Shown here in pieces: positions 33,754 through 46,359 of a stretch of DNA of 58,112 nt (position 1 is the stretch's first letter; each line of letters starts with the position of its first letter). The notes beneath the pieces were generated by a model. That model was not told where the DNA came from. It did no database searches and was given only the letters and a program-made list of their open reading frames with translations. The stretch spans positions 844 through 58,955 of the forward strand of contig WPDH01000131.1 of assembly GCA_019137255.1 (NCBI GenBank), in the 5' to 3' direction. The position numbers and the translations under genes were made by a program. This DNA comes from Corinectria fuckeliana (Eukaryota > Ascomycota > Sordariomycetes > Hypocreales > Nectriaceae).

Positions 33754-36748
33754 ACAAACGGGATCAGCATCTAGCAGAATACAAGGTACCTTTCAGTACG
33801 AATACTGTGTGCTCGGAATTACAGAAAGGTCTCGTGAGATGACAGGGACTTGGCTGTTGGCGTGTGGACGAGCGAGTGTGCGAATGCCATCTGCCGAGGA
33901 GATGGGTGGACAAACAGGCTGGATACCGTCGCATTACTCTCGGTGTCACTCCTGAGTCCGATTGCGAGCTTGACTTGCTCGTTGTCTTGGCGGAGATGTG
34001 ATGCTGTTCACTGTGCTGCTCATGCTCTCGTCCTATGGTACGGCAACACGGGTGTAAACGTGCTTGTGCTACTCGAGGACACTCTTGATCAAGAACTTGG
34101 ATGTTCCCAGGTCAGCGGATACTGCTCTAGACGGTGCAATTTTCATATTTGATTTGGATTGGACGTGGTTGCCAACTTGAAGCTCCTTCTTTTCTCTTTC
34201 CGACTGACACGAGATCGCTCTCCTTACCGATCGTAACCCTCCGCTCCCACCCCCTAATCCGGGAACACCCCGGGGCCAAGCCCGGTCGCTGGCATCAGCC
34301 AAACCGCCGCCGGCATCTATCCGAGACAGGATTGCACACAAAGCCCGAACCATCCCGACCCAGCCTACACAGCGTCTTCCTATCTTCTCTCACATTGCTT
34401 TTTTTTCTTGTCCATCTGTTACATACCGTAACTAGCCACTCCTCGGTAAAACAACCGCGACGAATCATGGCCACGCTGGGCGTTTTGAGGTGGGCTGGAT
34501 TACCATCCGGGTCTTGAGAGCCGGAGTACTGTAGGTGTGTGTGGAGATTTGGGGGGAAGTGATAGGCGGGATGAAGTTATTGGGCCATTCGTTGCACAGG
34601 AGGGATGTACTGGACTGTGATGATGTAAGTACGAATTCGAGAGAGGATGTAATCTATGGGGATAAGTATACTCTTTAGTGTCTGGGAAGGATTTACATGG
34701 GATGCTGCGGGATGAGAGGAGTTGGTTTCCGAGACGGAGATGGCAAGATGTGCCGGGGGGAGGGGCTAAGATCAGAATGGTTATGTTGCAGCATGCAGAT
34801 AGATGCAGACGGGGACTATGTACTCGAGTTACACAGCGTTCGTATCTCGATGGGACATCCCCTCTTTCATTTCTTACACGCGGCGGCGCACCCGGAGCGG
34901 GCTGGCTGGTCTTCGGGCCACGGCAGTAGTCAGTTCAGCTGAGCCAGCGCCCGGACTCCCGATGACGGCTCCGGAGACGGTCTAGGGGAAATGGGGGGGG
35001 CCGTGAGGAACGGGGCGAAGACGGCAACGCCCTAACTCTCCCAGCTCAAGACATCGGGAGAACGGTCGCCGGAGGGAGGAACCAAGGAAGATACCGACGT
35101 GTCAATCTTTTCCCAATCCTCCCACCGCCAATCACGTATGTCTTCGTCGTTCTTTTTTCCATTTTTTGTTTTTGTGTCTCTTGTAAAGACCAATGCTGGA
35201 CGAGGGAACCGAAGCAGCCAAGACAAGACCCGGCCCCGGTCCCGCATTAGACCGGAGCGGAGACGCGGATGCAGAGGCCGCCAAGCCGCCCAGAAGGTGA
35301 CGACGTCCACGTTCGCCTGGTTTCTCTCGAGGGAAGGAAACGGGATGAGACAAGCATCTCAAGGGGAGAGACGTCAAGATTCTCAAGTCCGTGAATCCAT
35401 GGAAGCCAAGGGACGAAAAGAGCATGAGCTCGAATGTTTGGTGCTTTCAGGAACCAGCACCCGGCAGCCATGTCTCCCTTGTCTACCCCTTAGGTACTCA
35501 GTGCATCAACGGCGCGGAGTGGTAAGAGGCGAGAGAGCACAACACGTCCACGGATACGGCGGAGCCACGGCGAAAAGCAAAGGCGGGCTAGAGCCGACGA
35601 TCAAAGCGCCAAGTTGCGTCGGCGTCGTGTGATTCTGGTTCGGTGACGTCCTTGCCAGGAAACGAAGCTGTCTTGGCTCTTCTTGGCTCTGAGGCGAAGC
35701 AACACCTGAAAGATCAGAGGCCTGCGGTTTCTGGTGCTGGACGGGAACCAAAGCAAGGGGTGGTGTCAACAGGGAAAGGTGATTGGCGGTGGGTTGGGAG
35801 CGAGGGATCATGTGGTTGAGGGGCAAGGATGCGGCTGTGAAGCGATCCAAGGCTTGTTTGCAATTGGCCTTGGCTCCACTGTAGATTGCACGCCACTGGG
35901 TTGTTTCCTCAGTGAGGGTGTACACATGGTGGATGTACCGAAGAGCTGTAGAGCACGTGGGGTCAGTTCCATCAGCTCGCGTTTCTAGAGATGGAGGAAT
36001 TGCGAGTGCCGGTGTCGTTGCTCGCGAGAATAAATCCGAACGAGTCCGTCTTCGCCGAGGGTTCTTTGCGGAATCTACCGCTGCGTGCCCCAATTGGGCT
36101 GTCTTTTTCCTCATTTCCAGCTTCGTCTGTACATAGTAGGTATCTATCTGATGGTGTCGTCGTTTGGTTCATCCCACCCCGCCCCCTCTTCTGGAGGCTC
36201 TGGCATGGATGCAATCGTCTGGCCCCCTCCCCCGCAATGTCTCTAACGACCAGAGTGCAACCCCACGTGTGAATGTGTCAAGTTACACTGCTTTCTGCGT
36301 TGCTGCTTTTGGTCCAAAGCGGCCGACTTGCTTCCAAAGACCTCCATTTGGCTTTTTCGTGCTCCCATTTGCTGTCAGTCTTGTGTCCGATTTCTCAAGT
36401 GACTGTCGATGACGACACCGAGACCACCCAACTCACACACCTCGCTCAACGGCACGAAAATCAACACCAACTGCCCAGAATCCATCCCATGCTGCAAGCT
36501 CTCTACATGCACCTCTACGTGTACCTTAATTAGCCCGGCTCTGCCTGTGCAAAGTAGCCAGTAAACAGTGCAAATATTCGCTGCAAGATGCCGGTACTTG
36601 CGTTTCCGGTACCAGGCACCGGCACAGCCACCATTGGCAAACCACGGTGCGAGTCGCTCCAGGTCGCTCCCTGATTCCCTACAACTCAGTTAACGAGGAG
36701 TCGAGTAGCCGAATAGCAGAGCATCCGACATTCGACATTCATCACCTG

Positions 36749-36775
36749 GGCTGGACTGGGCTGGACTGGGCTGGG
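36749..36775. repeat. Short tandem repeat, TGGGCTGGAC units
   Basis: About three near-perfect 10-base units in a row (CTGGGCTGGACTGGGCTGGAC and on). Probably slippage; it is intergenic. Confidence 0.6.
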
Positions 36776-37033
36776 GCGAGCTTGGGACATCAAGCCCGAG
36801 GCCCACCAAACCTAATCTCGACGATCCAAGCGAGTACCATGTCATGATGATGTTCAGCCACTTCCATGGCATACACAGGTGAAGTGTTCGCAAGTACGCA
36901 CGGAACAACGGCATCGGTAGCGGTAGCCGCGGGAGTTTCTTCCCGCTTCGGGGGGACATAATGGGTGTGAGTGAGCAGGGGTGGGTGTTGATGAGGCTTC
37001 CGCTAAGTACCTACTAGACCTACTAGTTAGTAT

Positions 37034-37069
37034 GTAGGTAGGTAGGTATTAGGTAGGTAAGGTAGGTAA
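37034..37069. repeat. TAGG-type microsatellite
   Basis: Repeats of GTAG/TAGG with single-base interruptions. It resembles neither the telomeric TTAGGG repeat nor any coding sequence. It is intergenic. Confidence 0.65.
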
Positions 37070-37598
37070 GTACTTATGTAAGGACGACGACGGGCATAGT
37101 ACCTAGGATGAAAGCCGCCGACCATGTGCGGATGTGCTGTATCCCGCTTTGAGTGTCAGTGTACATGTTGAATCTGTCTCCATCACCTCATCACATCAGT
37201 AGTAGTACGTGTGCCAAGAGAAAAGTGGAATGGCAGTGAAACTGGGAAGGCGCGTGTGCAACCCCGCTGTCGACCTGTCGTGCTGTTGCTTGGCTTCTTC
37301 CATTGCAGTTCCAAGTCTGGCACCGTTCGCTGCTTTCCTCTTTCCTCACCTGCCGTCCTTTTCTTATCGCCCCATGTGGCTCGGCAAAGTGGGTGAATAA
37401 AGGTTGTCGGTTTCCCTTTGTTCCAGGTTCTTCCTTTCCCCTTCTCTCCAGGTCTCGTGCCAATCCCCTCTCTTACAACAGCGCCAACACCGTCCCTCTC
37501 CCCTCTGGTTGTCCACACAACAGCCAGCAGCCCTACAACAACCCAACAACCTTTCCAACCCGCACCCAGCATCTTTACTCTTATCCAACACCCATTCG

Positions 37599-40500
37599 AT
37601 GGGAGAAACCGAAGGCAACAGTACGAATGGTGCAGCTCACGCCAACGCCACCTCGGACTCGTCGACCGTCGCCAGCTCCTCTAGCGGCCAGGACGACCAG
37701 CCGCCTATAGCGGAACCCCCCGACCTATTCACAGAGAAGCCTGACCTTCCCCATACGCTCTCGCCCCAGCGTGTCGCTCGGCATCTCGAAACTGACATCC
37801 ACCATGGGCTGAGCAACGACGAGGCTGCCGCCCGGTTCGCCCGGGACGGCCCCAACTCTATCAAGGGCGCCAAGGGCGTCTCGCTCTGGGAGATCTTTCT
37901 CCAGCAGGTCGCCAATGCCTTGACTGTCGTCCTCATCGCCGTGACAGCCCTGTCCTTTGCTATCCAGGACTACGTTGAGGGTGGTGTGGTCGCTGCCGTC
38001 ATTGTCCTCAACATTGTTGTAGGGTATGTTCTGTTGCTACGCACACTTACACCCACACACGCAGAGTCGACTGTACCCTCAATAATGCTACCCTGGAATC
38101 CTTCAACTCATCTGCTCTGCCATGCTTCATCATCTCTTGCTATATTGTCTTGCGCACTGTCTCCCTCTCCCTGCATCTCTCTCTCTCTCGCTCCCTCTCG
38201 GTGACGCCTAGTGATTCGCTATGCCCAAGCCCCCAAGGCCGAAGCCGAATCCCAAAGCTGCCAAAGCTCCCAACCCCACTAGAGCAACCGAAACGCTCAC
38301 TCATCTCGTTTACGCTCACCAGACGCTAACATTGCTCCTCCCAGATTGATCCAGGACTACCGTGCAGAACAGACCATCCAGTCCCTCTATGCTTTGTCTA
38401 CTCCCAAGTGCAAGGTTATCCGCGATGGTCAGAGTGAAACCATCAAAGCGGAAACGCTTGTCAAAGGCGATATAGTCTCCCTTGTAACTGGTGATGTTGT
38501 CCCCGCCGATTTACGACTTGTCCAAGGCATCAACGTTTCTACCGATGAGGCCCTCCTCACCGGCGAATCCGTTGCCATCAGCAAGAAGCCCGACGCCGTC
38601 TTCACAGACCCCGACATGCCCATCGGTGACCGTACCAACCTAGTGTACTCTGGAAGCTCTGTCACTCGCGGCCGAGCAACCGGCATTGTCATCTCTACTG
38701 GTATGGGGACAGAGGTTGGCCAAATTGCCGACCTTCTCCGCAAGACCAAGAATGACACTTCAGGAAGAGGGCCTTTCGGCACCTTCGTCATCAAGGCTTA
38801 CCAGTCCATTCGCAACATATTGGGTCTCGAGGGCACACCGCTCCAGGTAACCCTGAGCAAGTTTGCCCTCCTGTTATTCGCCTTCGCTGTCCTACTCGCC
38901 ATTATTGTCTTCTCCGTCAGCAAGTGGGACGTCGGCGACGAGGTCCTACTTTACGGCATCTGTGTCGGAGTCGCCGTCATTCCCGAATCCTTGCTCGCCG
39001 TCTTGACCGTTACAATGGCTGTTGCTACCAAGGCAATGGTCCGCGGCAATGTCATTGTCCGTCAAATGCCCTCTCTCGAGGCTGTTGGTGGTGTTACCAA
39101 TATCTGCTCCGACAAGACCGGCACTTTGACCCAAGGTCGCATGATTACCCGCAAGGTCTGGCTTCGCGGAAACCTCCTGGGAACAGTTGAGGGCACTGCA
39201 AACCCATATGACCCTGGAAGTGGATCCGTTTCCTGGTCCGGGGATTTGGCCGGAAGCTGCCTCAACTCATTTCTCAACACTGTTGTTCTCTGCAACAACG
39301 CCCTAGTCACGGATGGCAAAAAGGAGCCGGAGACTGACTCTAGTAGCGTCATAACCGCACCTGGAGATGCTGAATGGAGAGCCATCGGTGAGCCAACTGA
39401 GATCGCCCTCAAAGTCTTTGCTATGCGTTTCGGTCAGAGCAGAGCGATTGGAGACTCTCTTGTTGCTGAGCACCCCTTCGATTCGTCCTGCAAGCTCATG
39501 AGCGTGGTCTACGGTAATGATGTCGAAAAGACCCAAAAGGTCTATACCAAAGGAGCCGTTGAGGTTCTTTTGACTAAACTAAACGAGACGGAGGAGGCAA
39601 AGGCCGATATACTTGCCAAAGCTGAGGAACTCGCTGGCCAAGGACTGCGAGTGCTCTGCATTGCGTCCAAGACCATGAATACAGACGCTCAAGAAGCTCA
39701 TGATCGCGCCAAGGTCGAAAGCCAGCTCGAGTTTCTTGGCCTCGCCGGTCTCTACGATCCTCCTCGACCCGAAACCGCCGGTGCCGTTGCCCAATGTCGT
39801 GAAGCCGGCGTGACTGTGCACATGGTTACCGGCGATCATATTAAGACAGCTACTGCGATTGCCTATGAAGTCGGCATCCTTGCCTATGGTATGCCTCTGA
39901 GGCCCAATGCCGTCATGGCTGCCTCGGACTTTGGCAATCTTTCTGACGACCAAATCGACGCCTTGGAACATTTACCTGTCGTCCTCGCCCGTTGCAGCCC
40001 CTTGACCAAGGTCCGTATGATTGAGGCTCTGCATCGTCGCAAGGCCTTTTGTATCATGACAGGTGACGGCGTGAACGATTCTCCGGCCCTTAAGAAGGCC
40101 GATGTCGGAATTGCCATGGGAGATCGTGGCAGCGACGTTGCCAAGGAAGCCGCCGATATGGTCTTAACCGATGATAACTTTGCTTCCATTGTAACCGGTA
40201 TCCAGGAGGGCCGAAGACTCGCAGACAACATCCAGAAGGTATGATTGGCTAAATGTTACTCCGAAGACTCCCCCGATGCTGATATCTCCTAGTTCCTGCT
40301 TCATCTTCTCACGTCTAACTTGGCTCAAGTCATTCTTCTTCTGATTGGTCTTTGCTTCAAGGACGAAACTAGTGTTGCCGTTTTCCCTCTGTCTCCCCTT
40401 GAAATTCTCTGGGCCAACCTTATCACGTCGTCGCCCCTTGCCCTCGGCCTAGGTCTGGAGGAAGCTTCGCCTGATATCTTGCGCCGACCCCCTCGCAGTC

Positions 40501-41048
40501 TGCGCTCTGGAGTCTTTACAGCAGATCTTGTCCGCGACCAGCTCATGTACGGGACCTTTATGGGATCTCTTTGTCTATCTGCCTTTATGCTTGTCAACTA
40601 CGCAGCTTCTGGCAAAGGATACTACGCTATGCCCGAGGGCTGCAACGAGGCGTCGGCGATCGGCTGCGACCATGTGTATCGAGCACGAGCCACGACTTTT
40701 GCAACCTTGAGCTTCCTGTTGCTGGTCACTGCCTGGGAGGTCAAGCATTTTCACCGAAGTCTCTTCGCAATGGATGAGCGGTGGTCCGGCCCCTTTTCGG
40801 TCTTTAAGACCATCTACCACAACAGGTTCCTCTTCTGGTCTGTTGTTGGCGGCTTTCTGGCCACCTTCCCTGTCGTCTACATCCCTACCCTCAATACCGA
40901 AGTGTTTAAACACAAGGGCCTTGGCTGGGAGTGGGGCGTGGTTGCCGCCTGTGTCGCGACATACATTTGTCTTCTCGAAATCTACAAGGCGGTCAAGCGC
41001 AGATTTAGTCTTGGGGTTGACAAACACTTTACTCAAGTCCAGGTGTGA
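37599..41048 (+). CDS. ENA1: ENA-type (P-type IID) Na+/K+ exporting ATPase
   Basis: Exons 37599-38023, 38345-40238 and 40293-41048 give 1024 residues. Introns are 321 bp (donor GTATGT, acceptor CCCAG, splitting a Gly codon) and 54 bp. The order is cation-ATPase N-terminal domain (about 60-130), actuator loop with TGES (214-217), membrane helix 4 with VGVAVIPESLLAVLT, phosphorylation site DKTGTLTQG (Asp398), nucleotide-binding domain, hinge GDGVNDSPALK (715-725), and a C-terminal membrane bundle. The PESLLAVLT sequence and DKTGTLTQG spacing fit fungal ENA pumps better than Ca2+ pumps, which carry PEGLP. ENA ATPases expel Na+ or K+ at the plasma membrane under salt and high pH. The first 45 residues are Ser/Asn-rich. 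The assignment to IID over other Ca2+-type pumps is strong but from motifs only. Confidence 0.92.
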
Positions 41049-44000
41049 GTAAGGGGCTGTGGAGGGGTGAGGACAGGTTTTAGGGTTATGTGGACGGGTC
41101 AGAATGTCTAGCTTGCATGAGCATCGCTACTATCCTAGGGTCAATCATGAATTTCCTGTCTTGATTCGGTGGTCGAGTGTGAATGATAGCGTGGCGACCC
41201 AATAACGCACCGGGATAGCGCAGTATGAACATTCACGCCACTCAAAAGCGCAATCCGTTGGTAAGGCTTGATGTTTAACTCGGCAAAGGCTCGAACATGA
41301 ATAGCGCAGTAAGTGGCTGTGATGATTTTGTAACCAAGTAATCGTACTGTGTTAAAAACACCTCGATAAGTGCCGCACCGTTCATCGTACACATGTCCCA
41401 TACAAATTGCAATAGACATGGCAGGTCCAAGGAAATTTAGGATAAATCGCTCGTTTTTTCTTTATGGTCTTGCGGGTGCGCTACAGCACCATCTTGAAAC
41501 GAAGTTGGCTTCACCGCCATTTCTTGATTGAACAATGCTTCGCCCTAGGTCACGTCCAGTTTGGGCTTTCTCGATTTGCTTCAAGAGACTGACCTTCTTA
41601 GGCAGGAAGGAGGATGTATTGTTGTCCTGAGCTTGTTGGTCAACGTTGTGTATCGGTTGTAGCTGGATCGAAAGTCCCTTCTCAGAGTTCACCGGATCAG
41701 AGCGTGATGCTGTGGCCGTCCTATCAGTTCAAGTTGTTTCCACCCTGGTGGTTAGCATCATTTACAGGAAGGAGTAAGGAAATCATCATAACAACGCCTC
41801 CACAAATGCCCGCCTACTGGAAAAAGTCTTCAGCAACGAAAGCCCGAAGCCGGGCAAGGACATTGCAACGAAGAAGCAAGACTAAACGGGATATGTGGAA
41901 GAAGTAGAAGAAACTCCGTACGTTTTAACGTCTATGTTAGTATTCGGACAACCTTTGGCAGCGTGATGATGGAAGCGATGTGTATGCATTCACCTAGCCT
42001 TGTTAAAAACATCTCCCACAACCACGTTGTATCCTAGTGTGAGAAGTTGATGGGTGGTGGTATGTGATGCGATAGGTAGAAAAGTCTTCTCGTCTAGGAA
42101 ACCGTAATCGAGTAGTTTGAGACGGCGAAAGTGTGTAGTGATGGCGAAGAAATTCAAATGCCATTCACCAATCTGCTAGGCATAAGACTATAAGTCATAG
42201 CGTAAGATGTGATGATTCGCAGTGACTGCAAGCAATCATGTGAAAGACTTATCACGGTTTAGTACACAGGAAAGCGGTTCGGCCTTCTGTCGCACGCTCG
42301 GGGTCGTGACGATGGGTTCAGGATATCAACAAAACTCCAATAGTGACAAGATGAGGTTAAGACGAGGTTGTGAAGGCAGCTATTCGCTATAGAAATGAGG
42401 GCTGTTTGTGTCTGATTCGAGTGGATTGTGGTAATGGATCGTCATGTTGGAAGAGAGCGTGTATGGCGATGTTTGAGTCGAGAGTGGCATCGTAGGGCAA
42501 GCCGACATGAGAAAAAGCCTGGCGTGTCTGGAGCTTATCAAGTCTTTCACGACGGCGCAGGCAAAGTGAAGAAACAAAGTACCTAGAATGGCCGGGACAT
42601 TCTCGACTCGTAGTCGGGGGAGCAGTAAAGGAGTAAGATAAGAGGTTACTCTCTCTGCCGCGTTTGATTTTCTTGAATATTGATTTATCCCCCGTAAGCA
42701 GGGGCCTGATAGATTTTTCAAAGCCAAGGATACGATGCATTGTCTATCTTACAACCCCAAGCACCACTTTCCGTTTGCCGTAGAAGCCATGCGCAATCCA
42801 CGTCACGATGCCGTCTCAGCGAGTTCGTTCGTTAATTCAATACCTAGAACTTGCTTGAGAACAGCAGGACTTGAAGGTACTGTTTTATCAAGTCGACGCA
42901 CTGATCTGCTCTGTCAGGCTCCAGTTGGTGAGAACCCTGATGGTCCATGGTCCAACGCGCACCTTGATGGCCAACCCTGATGTCCTGGCTCTCGCTCTTC
43001 TGTCTCGCCCACAACCTATCAAAAGCGATAAATGAGTGTACCTCAGTGGGAGGCTACTATGGCTCATGGCGTGCGTCTCCCCCAGAATGCGATACTGTAG
43101 ATCCCGAAGGCGTTGCATCATTACGTCTGCCCAGCCTCTCGGCTGCCCCCCTGAGAAGAAAACAAGGCAGAGACCGGCCGATATTGGGCTGCGGCGAGCG
43201 AGTATAAGAAAGAGCCTGGCTGGCCTCTGCTCCGTCTCGAAAGACTCATCTTGGCTCGAACAGGGACGACTTCTCCCGGAGCAGCTCATGTACCTCTCTC
43301 AAGAGCTTCAACCGTCAGTCATCTGGCCGTCGCAACTCTAACCAGCTCGGCTCTCCGATAACAACCAAAACCCAGCCTAGCGCGGAGTCCACGATCCCTT
43401 CGAGTTTAGACCAGACCAGCCGGACGAGGTTTACAGACAGCGTCTCTTTTCCACTTTTGACCTAATGCTCAACTTATGAATGAGGGAGAAGGGGTGAGGA
43501 AAGGCAGCCTGGGAAATATCCCTCAGCTCAGCTGCACCGGTCTGCAAACGCAAGTCCTCGTGGCCCCATTCCGGAAAGACCGCTATCCTCAGGTTAGCTC
43601 CTTGCCCCCGGCTCTTCTCCAGGTTTAGCTGATGATGAAGCCATTCTCGAATAGCCTCACATCATCTACGAGTTTCCTGTTCTCTCAAACCATCATCCAC
43701 GCCCAGGTAAGCTGACATTTCCGTTTCTCTCAACTCAAGTTTGCTTCAGGCTGTCCTCTCCCCGTCTGTCCTCTCCCCGTTGCTGGCGATGTTGCTGCTG
43801 CTGTTACTGTCGTCCCCATATATCCGCCACTTCAAACTCCTTCAACGATGTTCTCTCGTCATCCCCGTCCGTGGTCGCCCCCATGTCTCCTCCTGCTGGT
43901 CTCCGAGCTCTCTTCATCGGCGTGGGTCACGAGCCCATCTTGGCCCCTTTCGCACATCAGGATCAGCCACGCTGTCTCCCGGGCTTCCACACACCCACGC

Positions 44001-46093
44001 GCCATGAACGGTTCTCATGACTAAACACAACCGACGTAGTAGTCCTACGGCGTGTTACCTTTGCCCCCGTTTCTCACCGGCATGAATGGTCGCCCACAGC
44101 CAATAAACTAGGCGGGATCTGCTTGATCCTCGACGCCGCCAGCCCCCGCTAACGAGAGCCAAGAAATACGTATGCGTGGGATGCATGCATGGACGGATCC
44201 GAGTCAAGTCGAGTGGCCGTCTCGGAGAGTCTGCGTCGTCTTCTAGGTCATCCTCTGGATGCTGCACTTTGTGGCCCCATGCCCGTTCCCGATCCCCATT
44301 TTCCCCATTGCACATTATCCCTCACTCCATTACCTCTGTTGCCTCTCATGCAGCCTGCTTCCTCACTCCCTCAGTCCTTCAGTTTTCCACCCCCTTTGCC
44401 TTTACTTTTACCCTCACACTCCCTCGTCATATCACTCTCCTAGCTCCGTGCTACTGGGATCACCTCCATTATACCGTGCCTTGCCATGATGGTTTGGTCT
44501 CCGTTCTCTACAAAGCCATCCCATCCCATCACACACTTCCTTGGTCACACCGACGATCCACTTGGCATCTGATCTTATTGGCTCTGCTATCCCATCGGAA
44601 CAGTTCTCATCTTGCCCGTGCCCGTGCCCGGCCTCCGATCGCCGTGCCGTACAATGAACAGTACAGTGGCACTGGTGCTCTTGGCCGTTCGTGCAAGTCT
44701 TTCACATGCAATCCTCCATCTTCCATTGCCCTGTTCCCGTTAATCATGTCATATCCCTTCCTGACGGCTTTACCCTAGCCCATTCTGTCCACTCCTCTGC
44801 TGTCCTCTCCCTCCTTGTTCTTCGCCGCCTTCTCTTTCTGTTCTCTTACACTGGGACCCATCCTACCCCCATCTACCACGTCCCGACCCGTTTTTCCCCA
44901 TGCCGCCCCATTTGTCCACGTACATAGGCCTACATGGCTGCCCGTCATGACGATGTGGGAGCTGCTCCTGTCGTTCCAGACCTAACAAAGTCCCACCCAC
45001 CACTCTGAGGCCCCTCCTTGGTACGCCGCCGGCTCCGGCTCACCGGTGTGGGCGACGGAGGGCCCGCCATTCCTAGCTCCGCCTCCGCCTCGGGTGGTTC
45101 CTTGTCCCATGTTATCAATGCATTTCTTGTACCCCCACACCGAGAACTAGGAGCTCTCGTCAAGCTAGCTCCCAGAACTGTCTCGTCCCTCGCAGCTATG
45201 GTGAGCTAACAGCTTCATGTTTTCTCGGTTGACTCTTCAAATCCCGCTGTGGCCATCGCTGCGTCTTCTTTAGGTTGTCAATCCTGGTCATCTGCAGGCC
45301 TCGACGTGCTGGCTATCCGCATGGCTCACATTGACCGTGGGACTTGCCATCCCAGTCCCAGGCCCGAAGTTTGCCGCATGTTCTCACTGTGCAAAGTTGC
45401 CGGCTATACCCCCATCGACCATTCGAGGCTGTCTGGATCAGCACTGCGATGCAACACTACCTCAGACTGTGACTGTAGTAAAGAACATCGGGCCCCTCAG
45501 GGAGAGGCGAGGCCCCTGCTTTTGAGGCCTCTAGCCTTCCCCAATCCTGTGATGCAGCCTCACGTTGGTACGGCACAAGCAGCAAGCCGAAGCTCGAAGG
45601 GTGTCTTGCTGCATATACTGTTGGAGAGCTTCCGTGGTGTTCACGCCTATTGAATCGTTACGCTACCACACCACAGCAACCCAACCAATGACGGGACTGC
45701 CTACTACCACAGCATGACGCCGACGTGCGGGGTGAAGCTCAGGGTTGCCGCGTGACGTTTAGAACCCCCTTGCCCTGGTTGGCCATCTTGCTGTAGGAGT
45801 GCGAGGCCCAATGTCGATAGGCATGTATCGGGCGGGTGGACCCCAGTCCACTGAGTACCCCCAGCATCCGATAATCACATCAGGCAACGAGAGGGATGGA
45901 TTCCGGCCTTCGAGAGAGAGCAGCGTGTGGGATGAAAAGAGGCTCGTGCAGATTTGATCAGGTATAAGAAGGCGTCCACGTCGCCTTCTAATATCCGATT
46001 CTATTCTGCATCCAACAATCAACTCTTCAACTCAACCATCCAACACACAACCAACGCTTTCGAAGTATTCTGTTCCCCCCAGTAACCATCAAC
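41049..46093. other. 5-kb gene-poor region between the ATPase and the metallothionein
   Basis: No gene could be supported. The stretch 41460-41907 has open frames on both strands and may include a degraded gene, but nothing is recognisable. The stretch 43600-45650 is C/T-rich on the plus strand with several open frames (44176-44778, 45249-45653) whose Ser/Pro/His-rich products look incidental. Around 43745-43800 there are CTGTCCTCTCCCCG and TTGCTGCTG repeats. Long non-coding transcripts or spliced leaders would be invisible here. Confidence 0.35.
45963..45968 (+). promoter_or_regulatory. TATA box of the metallothionein gene
   Basis: TATAAG about 130 bases before the ATG at 46094. It is followed by a CAACAATCAACTCTTCAACTC-type C/A-rich leader typical of highly expressed fungal genes, and AACC/ATCAAC just before the start. 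Confidence 0.55.
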
Positions 46094-46359
46094 ATGTCTC
46101 CCTGGTATGTTCAGAACATCAGCTCCTGGCTACCTTACCATCGACTCACAGGTCTCTTCGGAGCATCCTGAGATGAACTCGACTGTCAGGCAGCCGAATC
46201 AACAGTCCTTTACTAACATCAGATGCCTCCAGCTCCTGCTCCACTTGCGCCTGTGCCGGCAACTGCAACTCTTGCTCTTGCTCCAGCTGCAACGTGAGTT
46301 TCTGCCTTCATACCCTGTTCAGCAGTTATGGGCTTGCTAACACCGACGAACAGCACTAA
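46094..46359 (+). CDS. Metallothionein, 25 residues, three exons
   Basis: Exons 46094-46104, 46233-46293 and 46354-46359 (stop TAA at 46357). Introns are 128 bp (donor GTATGT, branch ACTAAC, acceptor CCTCCAG) and 60 bp (donor GTGAGT, branch GCTAAC, acceptor AACAG). The product has 25 residues with eight Cys at 4, 6, 9, 11, 15, 18, 20 and 23, most in C-x-C pairs, and no aromatic residues, as in short fungal copper metallothioneins such as the Neurospora protein (seven Cys). Such proteins bind Cu(I) or other soft metals in the cytosol. The nearer AG at 46222 would throw the frame, so the second AG (46232) is chosen. The third coding exon holds only His and the stop. A TATA box and clean leader support expression. 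The gene is far too short for a length-based gene search. Confidence 0.8.

Larger units (their letters stand above)
33754..37598. other. 3.8-kb gene-poor region before the ENA ATPase
   Basis: No convincing gene was found. Seen here: a tandem TGGGCTGGAC repeat (about three units) at 36749-36775, a TAGG-rich microsatellite at 37034-37069, and a C/T-rich leader at about 37420-37598 leading to the ATPase start. Open frames on both strands at 34134-34517, 35099-35632 and 35506-36114 have low-complexity, unrecognisable products. Part of the region may serve as a long regulatory zone for the ATPase, a stress-regulated type of gene in other fungi (inference). Confidence 0.4.

Noticed and set aside
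37034..37069. Telomere-like repeat (TAGG units)
   Set aside because: The units are TAGG or GTAG, not TTAGGG, are interrupted, and lie mid-window between genes.
41462..41907. Overlapping open frames on both strands as a gene
   Set aside because: Neither product is recognisable and no splice or promoter signals were clear; it may be a relic but cannot be supported.
44176..45653. Candidate protein genes of 200 and 134 codons between the ATPase and the metallothionein
   Set aside because: Composition (Ser, Pro, His, Arg) follows the C/T-rich base content, there is no domain or signal peptide, and start contexts are poor.
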